From Isoetes taiwanensis (lineage: Eukaryota > Streptophyta > Lycopodiopsida > Isoetales > Isoetaceae): a stretch of DNA of 64,000 bases. Location of the stretch: the NCBI GenBank assembly GCA_021234155.1, contig JAJEKV010000317.1:188001-252000 (forward strand). The letters run 5' to 3'. The position numbers and the translations under genes are program-made. Shown here in pieces: positions 11,280 through 21,051 of the stretch (within the stretch, counting starts at the first letter, position 1; every line of letters begins with the position of its first letter). Below the pieces are notes generated by a model, which searched no databases, was not told where the DNA came from, and worked only from the letters and a program-made list of their open reading frames with translations.

Positions 11280-11995
11280 TCCTGTAGCATTAGTCCTTCT
11301 GTTCTTTCTACTGCTTGGTCGTTCAAAATTACATAATCCACTATGCTCTTACCATGTGCATTCTGACTCGTAAAACCCCCCGATCCCCTCCATTTTTTTA
11401 TTCCGTTAGCTATGATCATCCTTGTTGCCGTGCAGACTTCCAGCAGTAATTCACCTTTAGCGTTGACCTCTGCTTTATCCTCCTCTCTCTCTGCCATTCA
11501 CGTGTTCTTCTTGCCGTTATGCGTTATCGACCATCCTTCTCATCAGTGTTTGTGCTTTGTGCCTGTTCCTGTCTAGTTCTGGCATTTAAGTCCCCTACTA
11601 GTATTATTGGTCCCCGTTCTTTCCATTTCATCATACTTTCCCCTAGGTCCAGCAATTCCAGCTTATCACTGTTTGGCGGATAATATGTAATTATCAGTAT
11701 GTCTTGCTTGTTTTTCAATTGGACATTCAACACCATATATCTTTTATTGATATCTGAATGTACATACATGCACTGTTAGCTATACTATTCTTTACATAAC
11801 AGGCCAGGCCTGCACTTCCCCTCCCTATCTTGAAGTCCTTGTCTTTCCAGCACGTGAACAGCTGGTATCCTTCTTCTTCTGGCAGCCTCTTGACGTTATG
11901 CTCCGGCATATTATGTCGCAGCTGTGGGCACCTTCTAGTCTCTCTCCATCATCCCACGGGTACCCGGTACAGTTCCAGTACCATATTGTCAGTCT
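11246..11995 (-). pseudogene. LINE AP-type endonuclease domain, frameshifted
   Basis: The domain is spread over frames 11727-11909, 11524-11769 and 11246-11497 and begins in the ORF1 frame at about 11995 with LTIWYWNC and CDIICRS. It shows the core motifs of apurinic-like LINE endonucleases: GLACYVKN, ILIITYYPPN, ILVGDLNART (the GDLN/GDFN box) and SIVDYVIL. The active enzyme nicks target DNA to prime reverse transcription. At least two frameshifts break it. Confidence 0.85.
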
Positions 11996-13027
11996 CTTCC
12001 CTCGGGGTTGTTCCTTCGGGGTCTCCGTGCCTTCTGCCCCATTGCCTGTTCTTCGTGGTCTTCCTCTGGTCTTCATTGTCGCGGTTGGCCCCCCGAACCC
12101 TACTTGTGTTGTTCGGTCTTCGCTTCCCCCGCTTCCGCTTCTTCCTGCTTCTCTGTTCTGATTCCCTTCTAGCGTGATCGCCCTTAGTGCTTCCCCCAGT
12201 AATCTGCTCTCCTGCCCCTGTTGAACTGCCTTCAGAGGGTGTATGTTTTCCTTTTCTGCTTTCGATAGTTTTGCTATTCCCTGCGCCTCCACTGTCTGTT
12301 CTTGCGGTTGGGTCGTCTGTTCTCTTACCCTCTTGTGAAGGTAAACTTTGCCGTTCTTGACCCCTGCCTGTATCGCTGCTTGGTTCAGCTCCCTGGCTTT
12401 GGCTAACTCCCTGTGTAGCCCTTGTCGCTGCATTATTGTTAAAGACTCCTGTACTTTGATTCCGTTCTTCAATCTGGATCCCATCTGCAGGATCCTTTCT
12501 TTGGCTGCCAAGTCCCTCAGAGTTAAGTTTATATGTCTCGATCTTCCCCTCCATTGGCCTGACCGTAGTGCCTTGACAATGACGCTCCTGTGTTCCTTGA
12601 ACATTGTCTCTATCACTTCTGCAGTAACTCGATATATATCCTCATTAGGTCTCTCTGCTACCCCAATTAGCCTAACATCATGCTTAATTTTACTCTGCTC
12701 CTCATATTCCATTATATATGGCTTTATCCTATCAAATGACTCACATGCATCCAACTCAACATTTGATTTCTCTAATTCAACCAACCTTTGCAGAATCTTT
12801 GCTTTCTCCTCCTCGATCTCGTCCATTCTGCGCTGCATTTCCTCGTTCGTCCTCTCCACCCCTCCTAATCTCATGTCCATACTAGCGATGGCTAGTTTGT
12901 TACTGTTGCATGTTTCAGCCAGCGCATTGAGTGCATCCATGTTCGGAATCTTCAATTCTAGCTGCTTGTCCATCTGTGCCAGAAAATCCCTAAGGTCCTG
13001 GCTGCTCCTTTGGTGCTCTCTTTGCAT
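11825..13027 (-). pseudogene. LINE ORF1-like protein running into the endonuclease
   Basis: A single 400-codon frame. Residues 1-110 are a heptad-rich coiled coil (for example MDEIEEEKAKILQRLVELEK). Residues 115-215 resemble the RRM-like and C-terminal modules of L1 ORF1 proteins (VRLIGVAE, RSRHINLTLRDLAAKERILQ). A basic, glutamine-rich stretch follows. From about residue 345 the same frame enters the endonuclease start (RLTIWYWNCTGY). There is no stop between the ORF1-like part and the endonuclease start, so this element may encode one fused polyprotein. ORF1 proteins coat LINE RNA. Confidence 0.75.
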
Positions 13028-13140
13028 CTGCTCTCCCTCTCGACTGGCCTTTGTTGATAATGTCGGCCATAGCTTCTGTTTGCGAGAAAGCTTTGTGGTG
13101 GCTTTGGGCAGTGCGATCGTACTAGACTCTCTCTGGTAAG

Positions 13141-13819
13141 GTAGTCGTAATGCCTCCTTAAGGGTATATATCTCCTCCTCCTAAACGGTATTTTTATTTA
13201 AAATTACTACGGGACATGTGCATGCAAGAAAGGGGGGTTTTTTTTACCATTCAGTATTTGTATACTTACCATTAGGGGGTTTTTTTGCCATTATCTGGGG
13301 CAAAATATATACTTTAGGGGTTAAATTAGCTTCCACAGATCAGTATACTAGGGATGTTTTTGGGCACACTTCGAACGCAGATGTCCATACCCTTTTATTA
13401 CTAAGTGCATCCCCCGGGGTTAGTTCATGGTACATGCATGTTTTCTTTCTTTTTCTTAAGCATTAATTAACTGGTTATTTCTTATTTTTTTTTTTGCGGA
13501 TGGTGAAGCGGATGAATGAAATTTGTTAGGTGAGCACCTCTTTTTTTTTTCCTTGTTCTTAGCCTCCGGCTTGCCTCCAAACTTCTTACCATATGATTTG
13601 CAAAGCCTCAGGGCTTTTTGTTGTGAATAGTTGAAGCCTCAGGGCATTTAAATTTACAAAATGATGTAAAAGCCATACTGCCATAAAAATTTTGAATGTA
13701 AAAGTTTTTGCTTCTAATTCCATTTGAATACCTAACTTTTTTTTTCATTGTACATGTGTTACCACTCTTAAGTACATAAGTCATTATCCCTTTTTCAAAA
13801 GAGCATATTATTTTTCAAG
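13141..13819. other. Spacer between LINE and region A
   Basis: No gene seen. AT-rich with G-runs (GGGGGG near 13230, GGGGG near 13275) and T-runs. It may contain remnants of the LINE 5' UTR. Confidence 0.6.
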
Positions 13820-13885
13820 GATCACACCAAGCGAATAGTACATATGCAACAAAAATGGAACACACTAAATTCGCATCGTGTGATC
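13820..13885. repeat. Hairpin A-1
   Basis: Left arm GATCACACCAAGCGAA (13820-13835) pairs with TTCGCATCGTGTGATC (13870-13885), with two mismatches, around a 34-nt loop. It is the first family member and the likely upstream edge of region A. Confidence 0.8.
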
Positions 13886-14433
13886 CACTTTCTTATTTGT
13901 TGTCAAATTAAAATTAAACACAAGTCCAGTCTCCCATTTGCATATAAAATATCTATCATTCCAAGTTATATTATGTTTTATGAACTAAAATGGCCTCCTA
14001 TCAGCCATTCCACGTCATATTTCCGCCCCTTTTTTCCCGTCAGATTTGCTTGGAATATTCTCCCGGAATAAGGGGAATCGCATATCTATGGCGCCATATG
14101 TATTTAATTCTGTTGGTTGTCAGACAGATTGACGCAACACGTGGCGCTTCTAAAAAGCCACTTGCATTATAGCATACCGGCAACTCATGACGGTGTCTTG
14201 GTTTGTCAGATACCAATCATGCGCATCACCGATTCTTGTCTTGCCCTATTTTCATTTAGAGTCCATTCCCGCCTTCTACATTTCAAAATTTGAATGTGTA
14301 GGTTGAAGCTTTGTATTAGACTTTCGTTTCGAGGCGCTGCGATTGCGCCTTAAAAGTTCGTAACCGGGATCTTTACTTCATCCCAATACAGGCTTCCCGC
14401 CCCCCTACAATTCGAATTTTGAATTTGCTTTTG

Positions 14434-14442
14434 TATAAAAGC
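14434..14442 (+). promoter_or_regulatory. TATA box of region A transposase
   Basis: TATAAAAGC lies 150 bp upstream of the ATG at 14585 on the same strand. A transcript would start near 14465 and carry hairpin half-site A-2 in its leader. Confidence 0.5.
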
Positions 14443-14517
14443 ATGGATTGTAGGAGAATGGACTTTTCGATTTCCATATGCACGTTGCAAATTTCAAAAA
14501 CGAGGTTAGTACGGACT

Positions 14518-14576
14518 GAGCCTCAAACGAAGCGAATTGTGCTGGGGCGTACACATTCATTTCGCGCCGTGCGATC
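14518..14576. repeat. Hairpin A-2 (degenerate)
   Basis: The right arm TTCGCGCCGTGCGATC (14561-14576) fits the family. The left partner, ending in ACGAAGCGAA (14526-14535), is weak. It sits directly before the transposase start codon. Confidence 0.55.
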
Positions 14577-14584
14577 CACGCGGT

Positions 14585-17176
14585 ATGGAAGCTCCAAATG
14601 ATGTGTGGATAAGGATCCAACTGACTCAGGAATATGCTCCAGTCTTCAATCGCAAAAAAGGAGGTCTAAAAAATAAGAACTTAGACCTCGACATGTTGCG
14701 TCTTGCAGGCTCAAAAAGTGTCGACATCTGGGCGGATGGCAGTTTATATCCATTGGATCCGTTGAGCGGCAAAAAACCGTCATTTCGGGACGTTTCAAGT
14801 TTAGTCGATTTTGTGGTGGCGGTAACTCGGCCTCTTTGGGATATTGTAAGAGATTGAGAGAGGATGAAGGCATTGAATCGAATACAGTTCCTTGAGATGA
14901 GCCTTCGATTGTCACAAGAGAATTGTAACTTAAACCAGCAGCTCTTTTTTCTCTCGCTTCATTACTCCACTGTGATGAAGGAAAGGAATGACGGCTTGGG
15001 GAGGGAAACTTCTTTGAGATACGAAGTGGACAAGTCCAAATTGGTGATAGGGCAGCTGCAAGAAAAGATCCAAGAGCTCAAAGAGCAAACTTTGGGCTTC
15101 AATGTAGGTTAAAGAATTTGAAGAAAACACCCCTTGGCTTGCGAGAAAGGAAGAAGCATTATCGGCCCGATAGAGGAACCGAAGTTTGGATCAGGTGCAT
15201 TCAGAGCCGAGGTCACGGCCACAAGGTCCGTTTACAACACTAGCAAAGGCGGTTAAGATCCGGGAAACTAGAAGCAATCTTGGTTACGTAGTGAAGAACC
15301 TAGCGGCGAGCAGGGGAGATAGTGGACATGATTTGTCAGCCCTACAACTCTCCTCTCAAGAAGATGGTATTGGAAATGGTACTGGGGAGATCTACAAGAA
15401 GTTAGAAAGCGGCGGATGTCTGACTGTTTGTGATGATGTAGGCATCAAGTGAAGGCTTGGTTACCGTTCTCTATTCAAGCCATTCCACGAAGCGTTGAAA
15501 AGAATGGGCACAAAAAAGTATTCGGCCCACGTCCACAAATTGTCGAGAATACAAGGGTTACTAGGACAAAGATGGTGTATGCCATATTAGGAGAGATGCA
15601 CCACGTTGAATGTGTTGGTCCTGCCATAGCCATAAAAAGATAAGAATGGCAAGGATTGTTGTGATATAGTTGGAATGAATGAAGCAATAATCTTTGGGTT
15701 GACTCCGTTACTCTCTTACAATTCCTTGTCAAATATTATGACTTAACATTGCGAGAAACTAATGGTGAGATTGAAGTTTGCATAAAATTGGATGAAATGG
15801 AACTGACCAAGTTTGAGAAGTATGAGAGGGTATCCGTTGTCATCATGAATAGAGCAATTGAGAATGCAATTGCACATGCTAAATCAAAGAGCAACAAGAA
15901 TAATAAAAAGATGTAGAGGTGACGACGAGGAGAAGAAGCGTGCGGAAAAATGGTTCTCATGTCAATCGAAGATGACACCGGTGGTTAGGTCTCTTTAAAG
16001 TGAGAAAGAAACCCACGAGGTATTGAAATGGGTGTTCAATCAAACCCGACATCCCGAGTCTAATATCTAGATTCGAGGGAGGGAAAAATTGCAAGTAGAT
16101 CACTATGGATCTTACAAAGTAATTTTTCACTTGGCATCGATTTAAAAACTGAGAAAGCAATGTACAACATAAGTGGAGGAGGACAAGGAACATGCAAAAG
16201 TTGTGCATCTTTGCAATCATGCAAGGAAGTCAAATCTTTGGAAAGACTGTTTCAACCTTGTCCCTTAACCAAGCAAATGCTCTAATAGAGGAGAAGAAGA
16301 TCCCAAGTTCCATGGCATTTTCCCCATTCCATTAGAGAGGGTTCATATCTGCACTTTGCGGCTTTGTGAGAATCATCGACAAGATGATATTTTTGAGTTG
16401 CAGCATTCGTGTGGAACATTTCGAGACAAGAAGAGAAGAGAGGAAGGAATTGTAGAGAGTTGAACATGTTCTATCGAAGCGGAGTTTGCATGGTGGCAAT
16501 GTAAGATTAGAGCTTCGATGAGAGGCGGGCGGGAAGAACAAGTGTGCCTCGTAAGGTGTCAATTGGGGGTGAAAGCTCGACGCTTCATAAAAGAATCATA
16601 GAGAGGCTCGAGCGGAAACCGGATGGGAGAAAAGGTCTATGAATTTGGAAAATTCTTTGGTTGTTGATGCGAGGCAGGACCGCCTGAGATGGCGTTCGTT
16701 TCGGCATTGAGGAAAAAAAAAAAAGCATGGGATGCATTATGCGAATTGTTCCCATACATTCGGAGAATGGACCTCACAAGAGAAGATGCGAAATGTTCGT
16801 GCAAGCGAATAACAAATTTATTAAAGCTTTCATAGCGCATGGGGAGAGAGTGAAGTCAATGACTACTTGCACATCTTTTGGGCTCTATGCACCTTGGTGT
16901 TTTAGGAAGTATGGAAGCCTAGCAGTGTGGAGTGCACAAGGCATGGAGAAGTCGCATAAACAAGCTAAAATAGCCTTTCATCGTAACACTCAAAGAGGGG
17001 GTGGAAATGTGGGAACCAACCCTCTAAGACAGATGACAGAGTGGTTTTATAGAAGGGCGATGGCTAAATACGACAAGAAGGTCGCTTTAAGGAGCAACCC
17101 AGAAGTCGTAAACACCATTGGCATAATCTTTGAAGAAAACGGAAAGTTGCTTGGCAAAATTCTAGGGCCCCACTAG
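14585..17176 (+). pseudogene. Region A transposase-like protein (decayed)
   Basis: Begins at ATG 14585. Frame 14585-14857 gives about 91 residues (VWIRIQLTQEYAPVFNRKK..., YPLDPLSGKK). An in-frame TGA at 14858 interrupts it, and 14864-15112 continues in the same frame as a coiled coil. Further pieces lie at 15186-15643 (LTVCDDVGIK, RSLFKPFHEAL), 15740-15915 (IEVCIKLDEMELTKFEKYER), 16090-16250 (DLKTEKAMYN, TCKSC), 16330-16450 (VHICTL, FVRIIDKMIF) and 16727-17176 (YGSLAVWSAQGMEKSHKQAK). All these blocks recur in the same order in region B. In B the second histidine of HxxxxH is present, while A has YLHIFWAL, so this copy also lost a putative zinc ligand. The layout suggests an RNase-H-fold DDE transposase. 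The catalytic assignments (D of KLDE, D of DLKT, E of GMEKS) are inference. Confidence 0.65.
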
Positions 17177-17243
17177 CATCGCAATGATGGAGATCTAAGA
17201 GACAAAGAATCGGTAAAAGTATACTTGTAATGTGTAGCATGTT

Positions 17244-17304
17244 CACACGACGCGAAGTACTTGCCTCCAACCTTGTTTGCACAACTGTAGCTTCGCGTCG
17301 TGTG
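17244..17304. repeat. Hairpin A-3 (perfect 14-bp stem)
   Basis: CACACGACGCGAAG (17244-17257) pairs exactly with CTTCGCGTCGTGTG (17291-17304) around a 33-nt loop. It lies just after the transposase stop, in the gap between convergent genes. Confidence 0.95.
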
Positions 17305-17315
17305 ATCTTATTTGT

Positions 17316-17379
17316 ATCATACGGCGCGAACAGTGGAGTTCGCTATTGCTTGCATTTATGTGGCTTCGCGTCGTGTGAA
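17316..17379. repeat. Hairpin A-4
   Basis: ATCATACGGCGCGAA (17316-17330) pairs with TTCGCGTCGTGTGAA (17365-17379) with three mismatches. It follows A-3 by only 11 bp, so the 3' ends of the two convergent genes share a double hairpin. Confidence 0.9.
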
Positions 17380-17460
17380 GCTTTACAAGATAATAATAAA
17401 AAAGGGTTACTTTTGATTAAAGTTGTGAAAGATGTTACATTGAAAACAAAATACAGCGAC

Positions 17461-17930
17461 TCATTGTTGCTCGGTCGCGAGCTCTTCTTCATTATCTTCA
17501 TCATCATCATCAGCTCCGTCCTCGTCTTCGTCTTCATCTCTTCCCCTCAAGCGAGCAATCACCCTATCCAAACGTTCCTCCAATCATCCACCATCTCTTT
17601 GTACATGTCGCTCTGTCCCAATAGCACAACATGTTCTTACGCACTGAATTAGCATCCTTGTTGCGTCACAACCACCTCGATGCGATTGTTGGGGCATGTC
17701 ATCTGTCCCGACCTTCTATTCAACCGCTTTGATTTGCCTCTCTTGGCTCTACGAAGCATGAGAAGGTTGAATTCATTCTCTTCTTCTTTACGCTGAATTG
17801 TAGCGGTGTTTTCCTTTAGAAGATCATCTTGCTCCTTCAACCTCTTCATTAGAACACCCAACACTATGTCAGAAGGGAGTTCTATCCTCTTGCGTTTTCC
17901 CTTATCAGCGGTTGAGGATGTGGAGGCCAT
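17461..17930 (-). pseudogene. Region A small coiled-coil gene a1 (LPxDI family)
   Basis: ATG at 17930 opens with MASTSS and a basic KGKRKR stretch. The block LPSDIVLGVLMKRLKEQDDL (residues about 18-37) is shared with a3 and a4. A charged helix and a second basic block (KRGKSKRLNRR, nuclear-localisation-like) follow. After a frameshift near 17650 the other frame gives a strongly acidic tail (DEDEDEDGADDDDEDNEEE) ending at 17461. Function unknown. A nuclear DNA- or chromatin-binding accessory protein of the element would fit. It is flanked by hairpins A-4 and A-5. Confidence 0.5.
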
Positions 17931-18172
17931 AGATGACAAATGGGAGGGACGTTAAGATTATAGAAGTGAGGAGCAAAGACTCTAACCGCGGAAGGAGCAC
18001 AATGCAAGGACCTCAATTTATACATATTAGCGCTTGAACATATTAAACACGGTCGGTTAAGCATCGACGCGGTCGCACGTGTCGAGCGGATTCTGTCGGT
18101 TGTCCGCTAGAACACATTAATGGTACTTGTCATTTGGAACACATTAATAACTATTCAAACTACATGCTTTGT

Positions 18173-18240
18173 ATATCACACCACGCTGAAATCGCGACAC
18201 GAGCTTTAAAACCCTATGAAGGGTTTTAAGCCGTGTGATC
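18173..18240. repeat. Hairpin A-5 with nested AT hairpin
   Basis: The outer arms TATCACACCACG and GCCGTGTGATC are a degenerate family member. Inside the loop is a second hairpin, CTTTAAAACCC (18204-18214), TATGAA, GGGTTTTAAG (18221-18230). The nested structure is unusual within the family. Confidence 0.7.
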
Positions 18241-18259
18241 TGCCTTGTCATTCTCTCTA

Positions 18260-18807
18260 CTACGGATATTGAAAATTAAAAATAGGAAACGTAATATTCG
18301 GCACATTTGTCAAAAACTTTTCCCATTGAGAAATAAAACCATTACAAACATTCAAAAAAAACGGCCCCTCTAGGAGGGCCCGATGCCTATGATCGCCGGG
18401 CAAGCTCTTCTGGAGGGCGGTGATAATTTTTTTACGCTCATCCAACATGATTGCCTCGCCCCGAACCACGTTCTCATATTCCAGCAACCTTATCTTCCAG
18501 CTCATCGAGTTGAGCTCGGGCAGCCTCTCCCGCCCGATTGCGGCCCTAAGCCTCTCTTGGAGGTTATATCTCGTGGGCGCGCATTCCGCGGTCTAAGGCA
18601 ACCCGCTGATTGTCACAGCACTAAAATCACCTCCCAGCCAGAAGGCGGCCTTTTCCTCTGCCGCAACCAGCTTGGCGACATCTTCATCATTCTTTTCTTT
18701 TAGAAGGCGGATCCGTTCCTCCGCTTCAAAGACGAATGTTTTGAATTTCCTTGACCAAAACTTGAGACAAGATCTCGGCGAGGGGATGGAACGGAGCTGG
18801 AGGCCAT
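18260..18807 (-). pseudogene. Region A small gene a2, broken
   Basis: ATG at 18807 starts MASSSVPSPRRDLVSSFGQG. After frameshifts the other frames give helical, charged sequence (RIRLLKEKNDEDVAKLVAAE near 18710-18650, then IRLLEYENVVRGEAIMLDER in frame 18260-18505). It resembles a1, a3 and a4 in size, the MASSS start and coiled-coil character, but I do not see the LPxDI block. Function unknown. Frameshifts near 18700 and 18500 break it. Confidence 0.4.
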
Positions 18808-18897
18808 TGAAAGTGATGGGAGAAACAGGAGAGATGGCTGAGGGCGGATGTGGTAGAACAGGAGATGGCGGATAGGAGAAGACAAAGGCCTCCGACG

Positions 18898-18909
18898 CTT
18901 TTATATAGA
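18898..18909 (-). promoter_or_regulatory. TATA box of a2
   Basis: Minus-strand TCTATATAAAAG lies about 90 bp upstream of the a2 start codon. Confidence 0.5.
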
Positions 18910-19274
18910 AACTAGAGATACGTTGGAATCTACGGTTTGCGATGCAAATAAAGTTGTGTAATAATCCTACGAGGCTTAAATTATAGCATGCTCAGGGGCA
19001 ACGGTAGCCTATGTTTGCATCATGGGATCCGGTCATATCCTAGCCGTCTTGTATGCGGGCGTACAAAAAACGGTGTTATTGTGGTAAATAAGATGCCCGC
19101 CCTTGGCATGACGTTGTCATCCACAAGCCACGTATGTGAATAGACGTTGTCATCCACATGCAAATTCGCATTTACCTGCAAGTTATCACATAATCTAGCT
19201 AGATATTTGTGTTACATATACTTTTCCATTAATAAATTAGGAATTTATACATACAACGAGGTGTACGTTGTGGA

Positions 19275-19341
19275 GATCATACGACGCGAAATCCATTGAT
19301 TGCTACCTAATTGCAAGAATGGCATTTCGCGTCGTGTGATC
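19275..19341. repeat. Hairpin A-6
   Basis: GATCATACGACGCGAAAT (19275-19292) pairs with ATTTCGCGTCGTGTGATC (19324-19341), one mismatch in 18. The loop (TCCATTGATTGCTACCTAAT...) is shared with hairpin A-8. It lies downstream of gene a3. Confidence 0.95.
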
Positions 19342-19425
19342 TTTTAATAAAACAAAACAAGAGAACAGATAGAAGCAAGAAACAAAGCAAATTTTTCTTT
19401 GAAACAAAAAATATATATACAATGG

Positions 19426-19786
19426 CTACGGATCTTCATGATCCTGTAGCTGAAGCCGTAAAGCTGCGTTCTCATCCTCCGCAGCTCGAAGCTTCTTCTC
19501 CATATCTTCTAGCGCCTGCGAAATATTGTGTGCAGTTAAAACTGCCTCGACCCTACGGCTATTGGCCTCTCGGTACCTGGTTAATGTTGCCGCGAGCTCA
19601 AGGTCTCGCTCATGCAGCAGCCCCCTCGTGAATTCTAACCTGTCCACCGCCTCCATCTTCTCGCGACCGAGGGCGGCAGGTTGTTGCGTCGTGAACCTCC
19701 TTGAATCTCTTCATCACCACAGCAAGGGTGATGTCCGCGGGCAGCTCTGGGCGCGGTCGCTTGCTGGAGGAGGATGATGATGCCAT
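19426..19786 (-). pseudogene. Region A small coiled-coil gene a3 (LPxDI family)
   Basis: ATG at 19786 gives MASSSSSSKRPRPELPADIT followed by LAVVMKRFKEVHD, the family signature also present in a1 and a4. A single frameshift near 19660 leads to frame 19426-19656 (DRLEFTRGLLHERDLELAAT, ALEDMEKKLRAAEDENAALR), a long amphipathic helix with leucine heptads, ending QLQDHEDP. With the frames joined the protein would be about 120 residues. The cassette has its own TATA box and hairpins on both sides. Function unknown. Dimerisation through the coiled coil is likely. Confidence 0.55.
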
Positions 19787-19879
19787 CGGAGGAGAAGGCG
19801 GAAGGCGGAAGGCGGAGAAGATGAGCAGAAGGCGGAAGGCGGAAGAGGATCGGAGGTCGAAGGCAAGATAGAAGGTCTT

Positions 19880-19890
19880 CTATTTATAAC
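19880..19890 (-). promoter_or_regulatory. TATA box of a3
   Basis: Minus-strand GTTATAAATAG, 94 bp before the ATG, in the context GGTCTTCTATTTATAAC (plus strand), which is repeated exactly before a4. The hairpin A-7 stem begins about 23 bp further upstream. Confidence 0.6.
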
Positions 19891-19912
19891 AGGGATTTCG
19901 TAGTAGCTTGAG

Positions 19913-19974
19913 TCACACGACGCGAAGGATGCCGTGGGTCAGGAAAATGGACCGTTACTTCTCGCGTCGTGTGA
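19913..19974. repeat. Hairpin A-7
   Basis: TCACACGACGCG (19913-19924) pairs exactly with CGCGTCGTGTGA (19963-19974). It sits immediately upstream of the a3 TATA box. Confidence 0.93.
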
Positions 19975-20135
19975 GGAAAAAGGACCGTTACTTCTTCTAA
20001 CGTCTTTTCTTCCAGAGAAAGCTCGTGTGATAATTTTTATTGATAATTTCGGTGATACAATCTATACATAAGTAATTTTACTGATACATAACTAAAGATA
20101 GAACTTCTCATTGAAGCAAAATAGAACGGCATGGA

Positions 20136-20201
20136 GATCACACGACGCGAAATCCATTGATTGCTACCTAATTGCAAGCAAGGCATTTCGCGTCGTGTGA
20201 T
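20136..20201. repeat. Hairpin A-8
   Basis: GATCACACGACGCGAAAT (20136-20153) pairs with ATTTCGCGTCGTGTGAT (20185-20201), a perfect 17-bp match. Its loop is nearly the same as in A-6. It lies downstream of a4. Confidence 0.96.
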
Positions 20202-20290
20202 ATTTTAATAAAACATAACATACATTGGAACAAGAGGATAGATAGAAGCAAAAAATAGAGAAAACTTTTCTTTGAAGCAAAAAACAACGG

Positions 20291-20690
20291 CTAGGGATCT
20301 TCATGATCCTCTAGCTGATTTTCATGTCTGCGTTTGGAAGCCCGTATTGGCTGCGTTCTCATCCTCAGAATTTCGGGCTTCTTCTCCATATCTTCTAAGG
20401 CTGCGAAATCATGTGGCAGTTTCAAACTGCTTCTCGCCCCAGGCCCTGCTCGTAAGCCTCTTGGTACATGGCGAATGTTTCCCACGAGCTCAGCGTCTCG
20501 CCTTCGTGCGGTGCCTCCCTCGTGAAGGCTAATCAGCGACCGCCTCATTGTTCTCGGCGGCGAGGCGGTTGTTTTCATCATGGATCTCCTTGAATCTCTT
20601 CATCACCACTGCAAGGGTGATGTCCACAGGCAGCCTACAGAAGGGGGTGCTATCTTGGTGGTCGCTTGCTGAGGAAGATGATGATGCCAT
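20291..20690 (-). pseudogene. Region A small coiled-coil gene a4 (LPxDI family)
   Basis: ATG at 20690 opens a 53-residue frame, MASSSSSASDHQ then LPVDITLAVVMKRFKEIHDE, ending at a TAG (20529-20531). Frame 20291-20581 continues with ALEDMEKKPEILRMRTQ and the tail ENQLEDHEDP, matching the end of a3. This is therefore a frameshifted duplicate of a3. The promoter, both hairpins and the gene were duplicated as one cassette of about 700 bp. Confidence 0.55.
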
Positions 20691-20770
20691 GGAGCGGAAG
20701 GTGGAAGGCGGAATGGAAGTAGAAGATGGAAGGCGGAGGGCGATCGGAGGTCAGCGTGGACATCGGTCTT

Positions 20771-20781
20771 CTATTTATAAC
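20771..20781 (-). promoter_or_regulatory. TATA box of a4
   Basis: Minus-strand GTTATAAATAG, 81 bp before the ATG, identical to the a3 box and its flank. Hairpin A-9 begins 5 bp upstream. Confidence 0.6.
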
Positions 20782-20785
20782 ATGA

Positions 20786-20815
20786 GTCACACGAAGTTGC
20801 TTCGGCGTCGTGTGA
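20786..20815. repeat. Hairpin A-9 (short loop)
   Basis: TCACACGAAG (20786-20795) faces CTTCGGCGTCGTGTGA (20800-20815). The left arm has lost about six bases, leaving a loop of only a few bases, unlike other members. Confidence 0.75.
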
Positions 20816-20870
20816 GGAATAAATAAATTAATTGTTTTTTTTCCAATAATATTTCATTTCTTGAGATAGA

Positions 20871-20935
20871 TATCACACGGCGAAAACCTAGATATGAATG
20901 TAAAAATCGGTGATGTATTTGGCGTGATGTGAATA
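20871..20935. repeat. Hairpin A-10 (degenerate)
   Basis: TATCACACGGCGAAAA and TTTGGCGTGATGTGAATA are imperfect arms at the usual spacing. The hairpin lies at the 3' side of gene a5. Confidence 0.6.
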
Positions 20936-21051
20936 AATACAAAATAAAATAATTTTTATTAGGAATTTCGGAAGGACAATCGTACATAAATAATTTTACC
21001 GATACAAGTTGGAAAACATATAACTTCCAATTTTTCAAGCCGTCGTCAATT

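Larger units (their letters stand above)
8159..13140 (-). mobile_element. Near-complete L1-like LINE
   Basis: A minus-strand non-LTR retrotransposon with, in order, a coiled-coil ORF1-like region (13027-12000), an AP-type endonuclease (about 11995-11246), a reverse transcriptase (about 10830-9709) and a cysteine-rich C-terminus (8620-8560). The 3' UTR follows, and the tail is (ATTCT)n on the coding strand (8159-8209) rather than poly-A. The coding sequence has several frameshifts and is interrupted by a MITE-like insert at 9004-9324. The 5' end near 13140 is approximate, and I could not identify a target-site duplication by eye. Confidence 0.85.

Noticed and set aside
12348-13139. 263-codon plus-strand open frame
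   Set aside because: Serine- and leucine-rich antisense of the LINE ORF1 coiled coil, with no independent support.
14088-14097. ATGGCGCCAT inside region A, like the region C palindromes
   Set aside because: A single 10-bp match without the AAATGGCGC flank. Not enough to call a family member.
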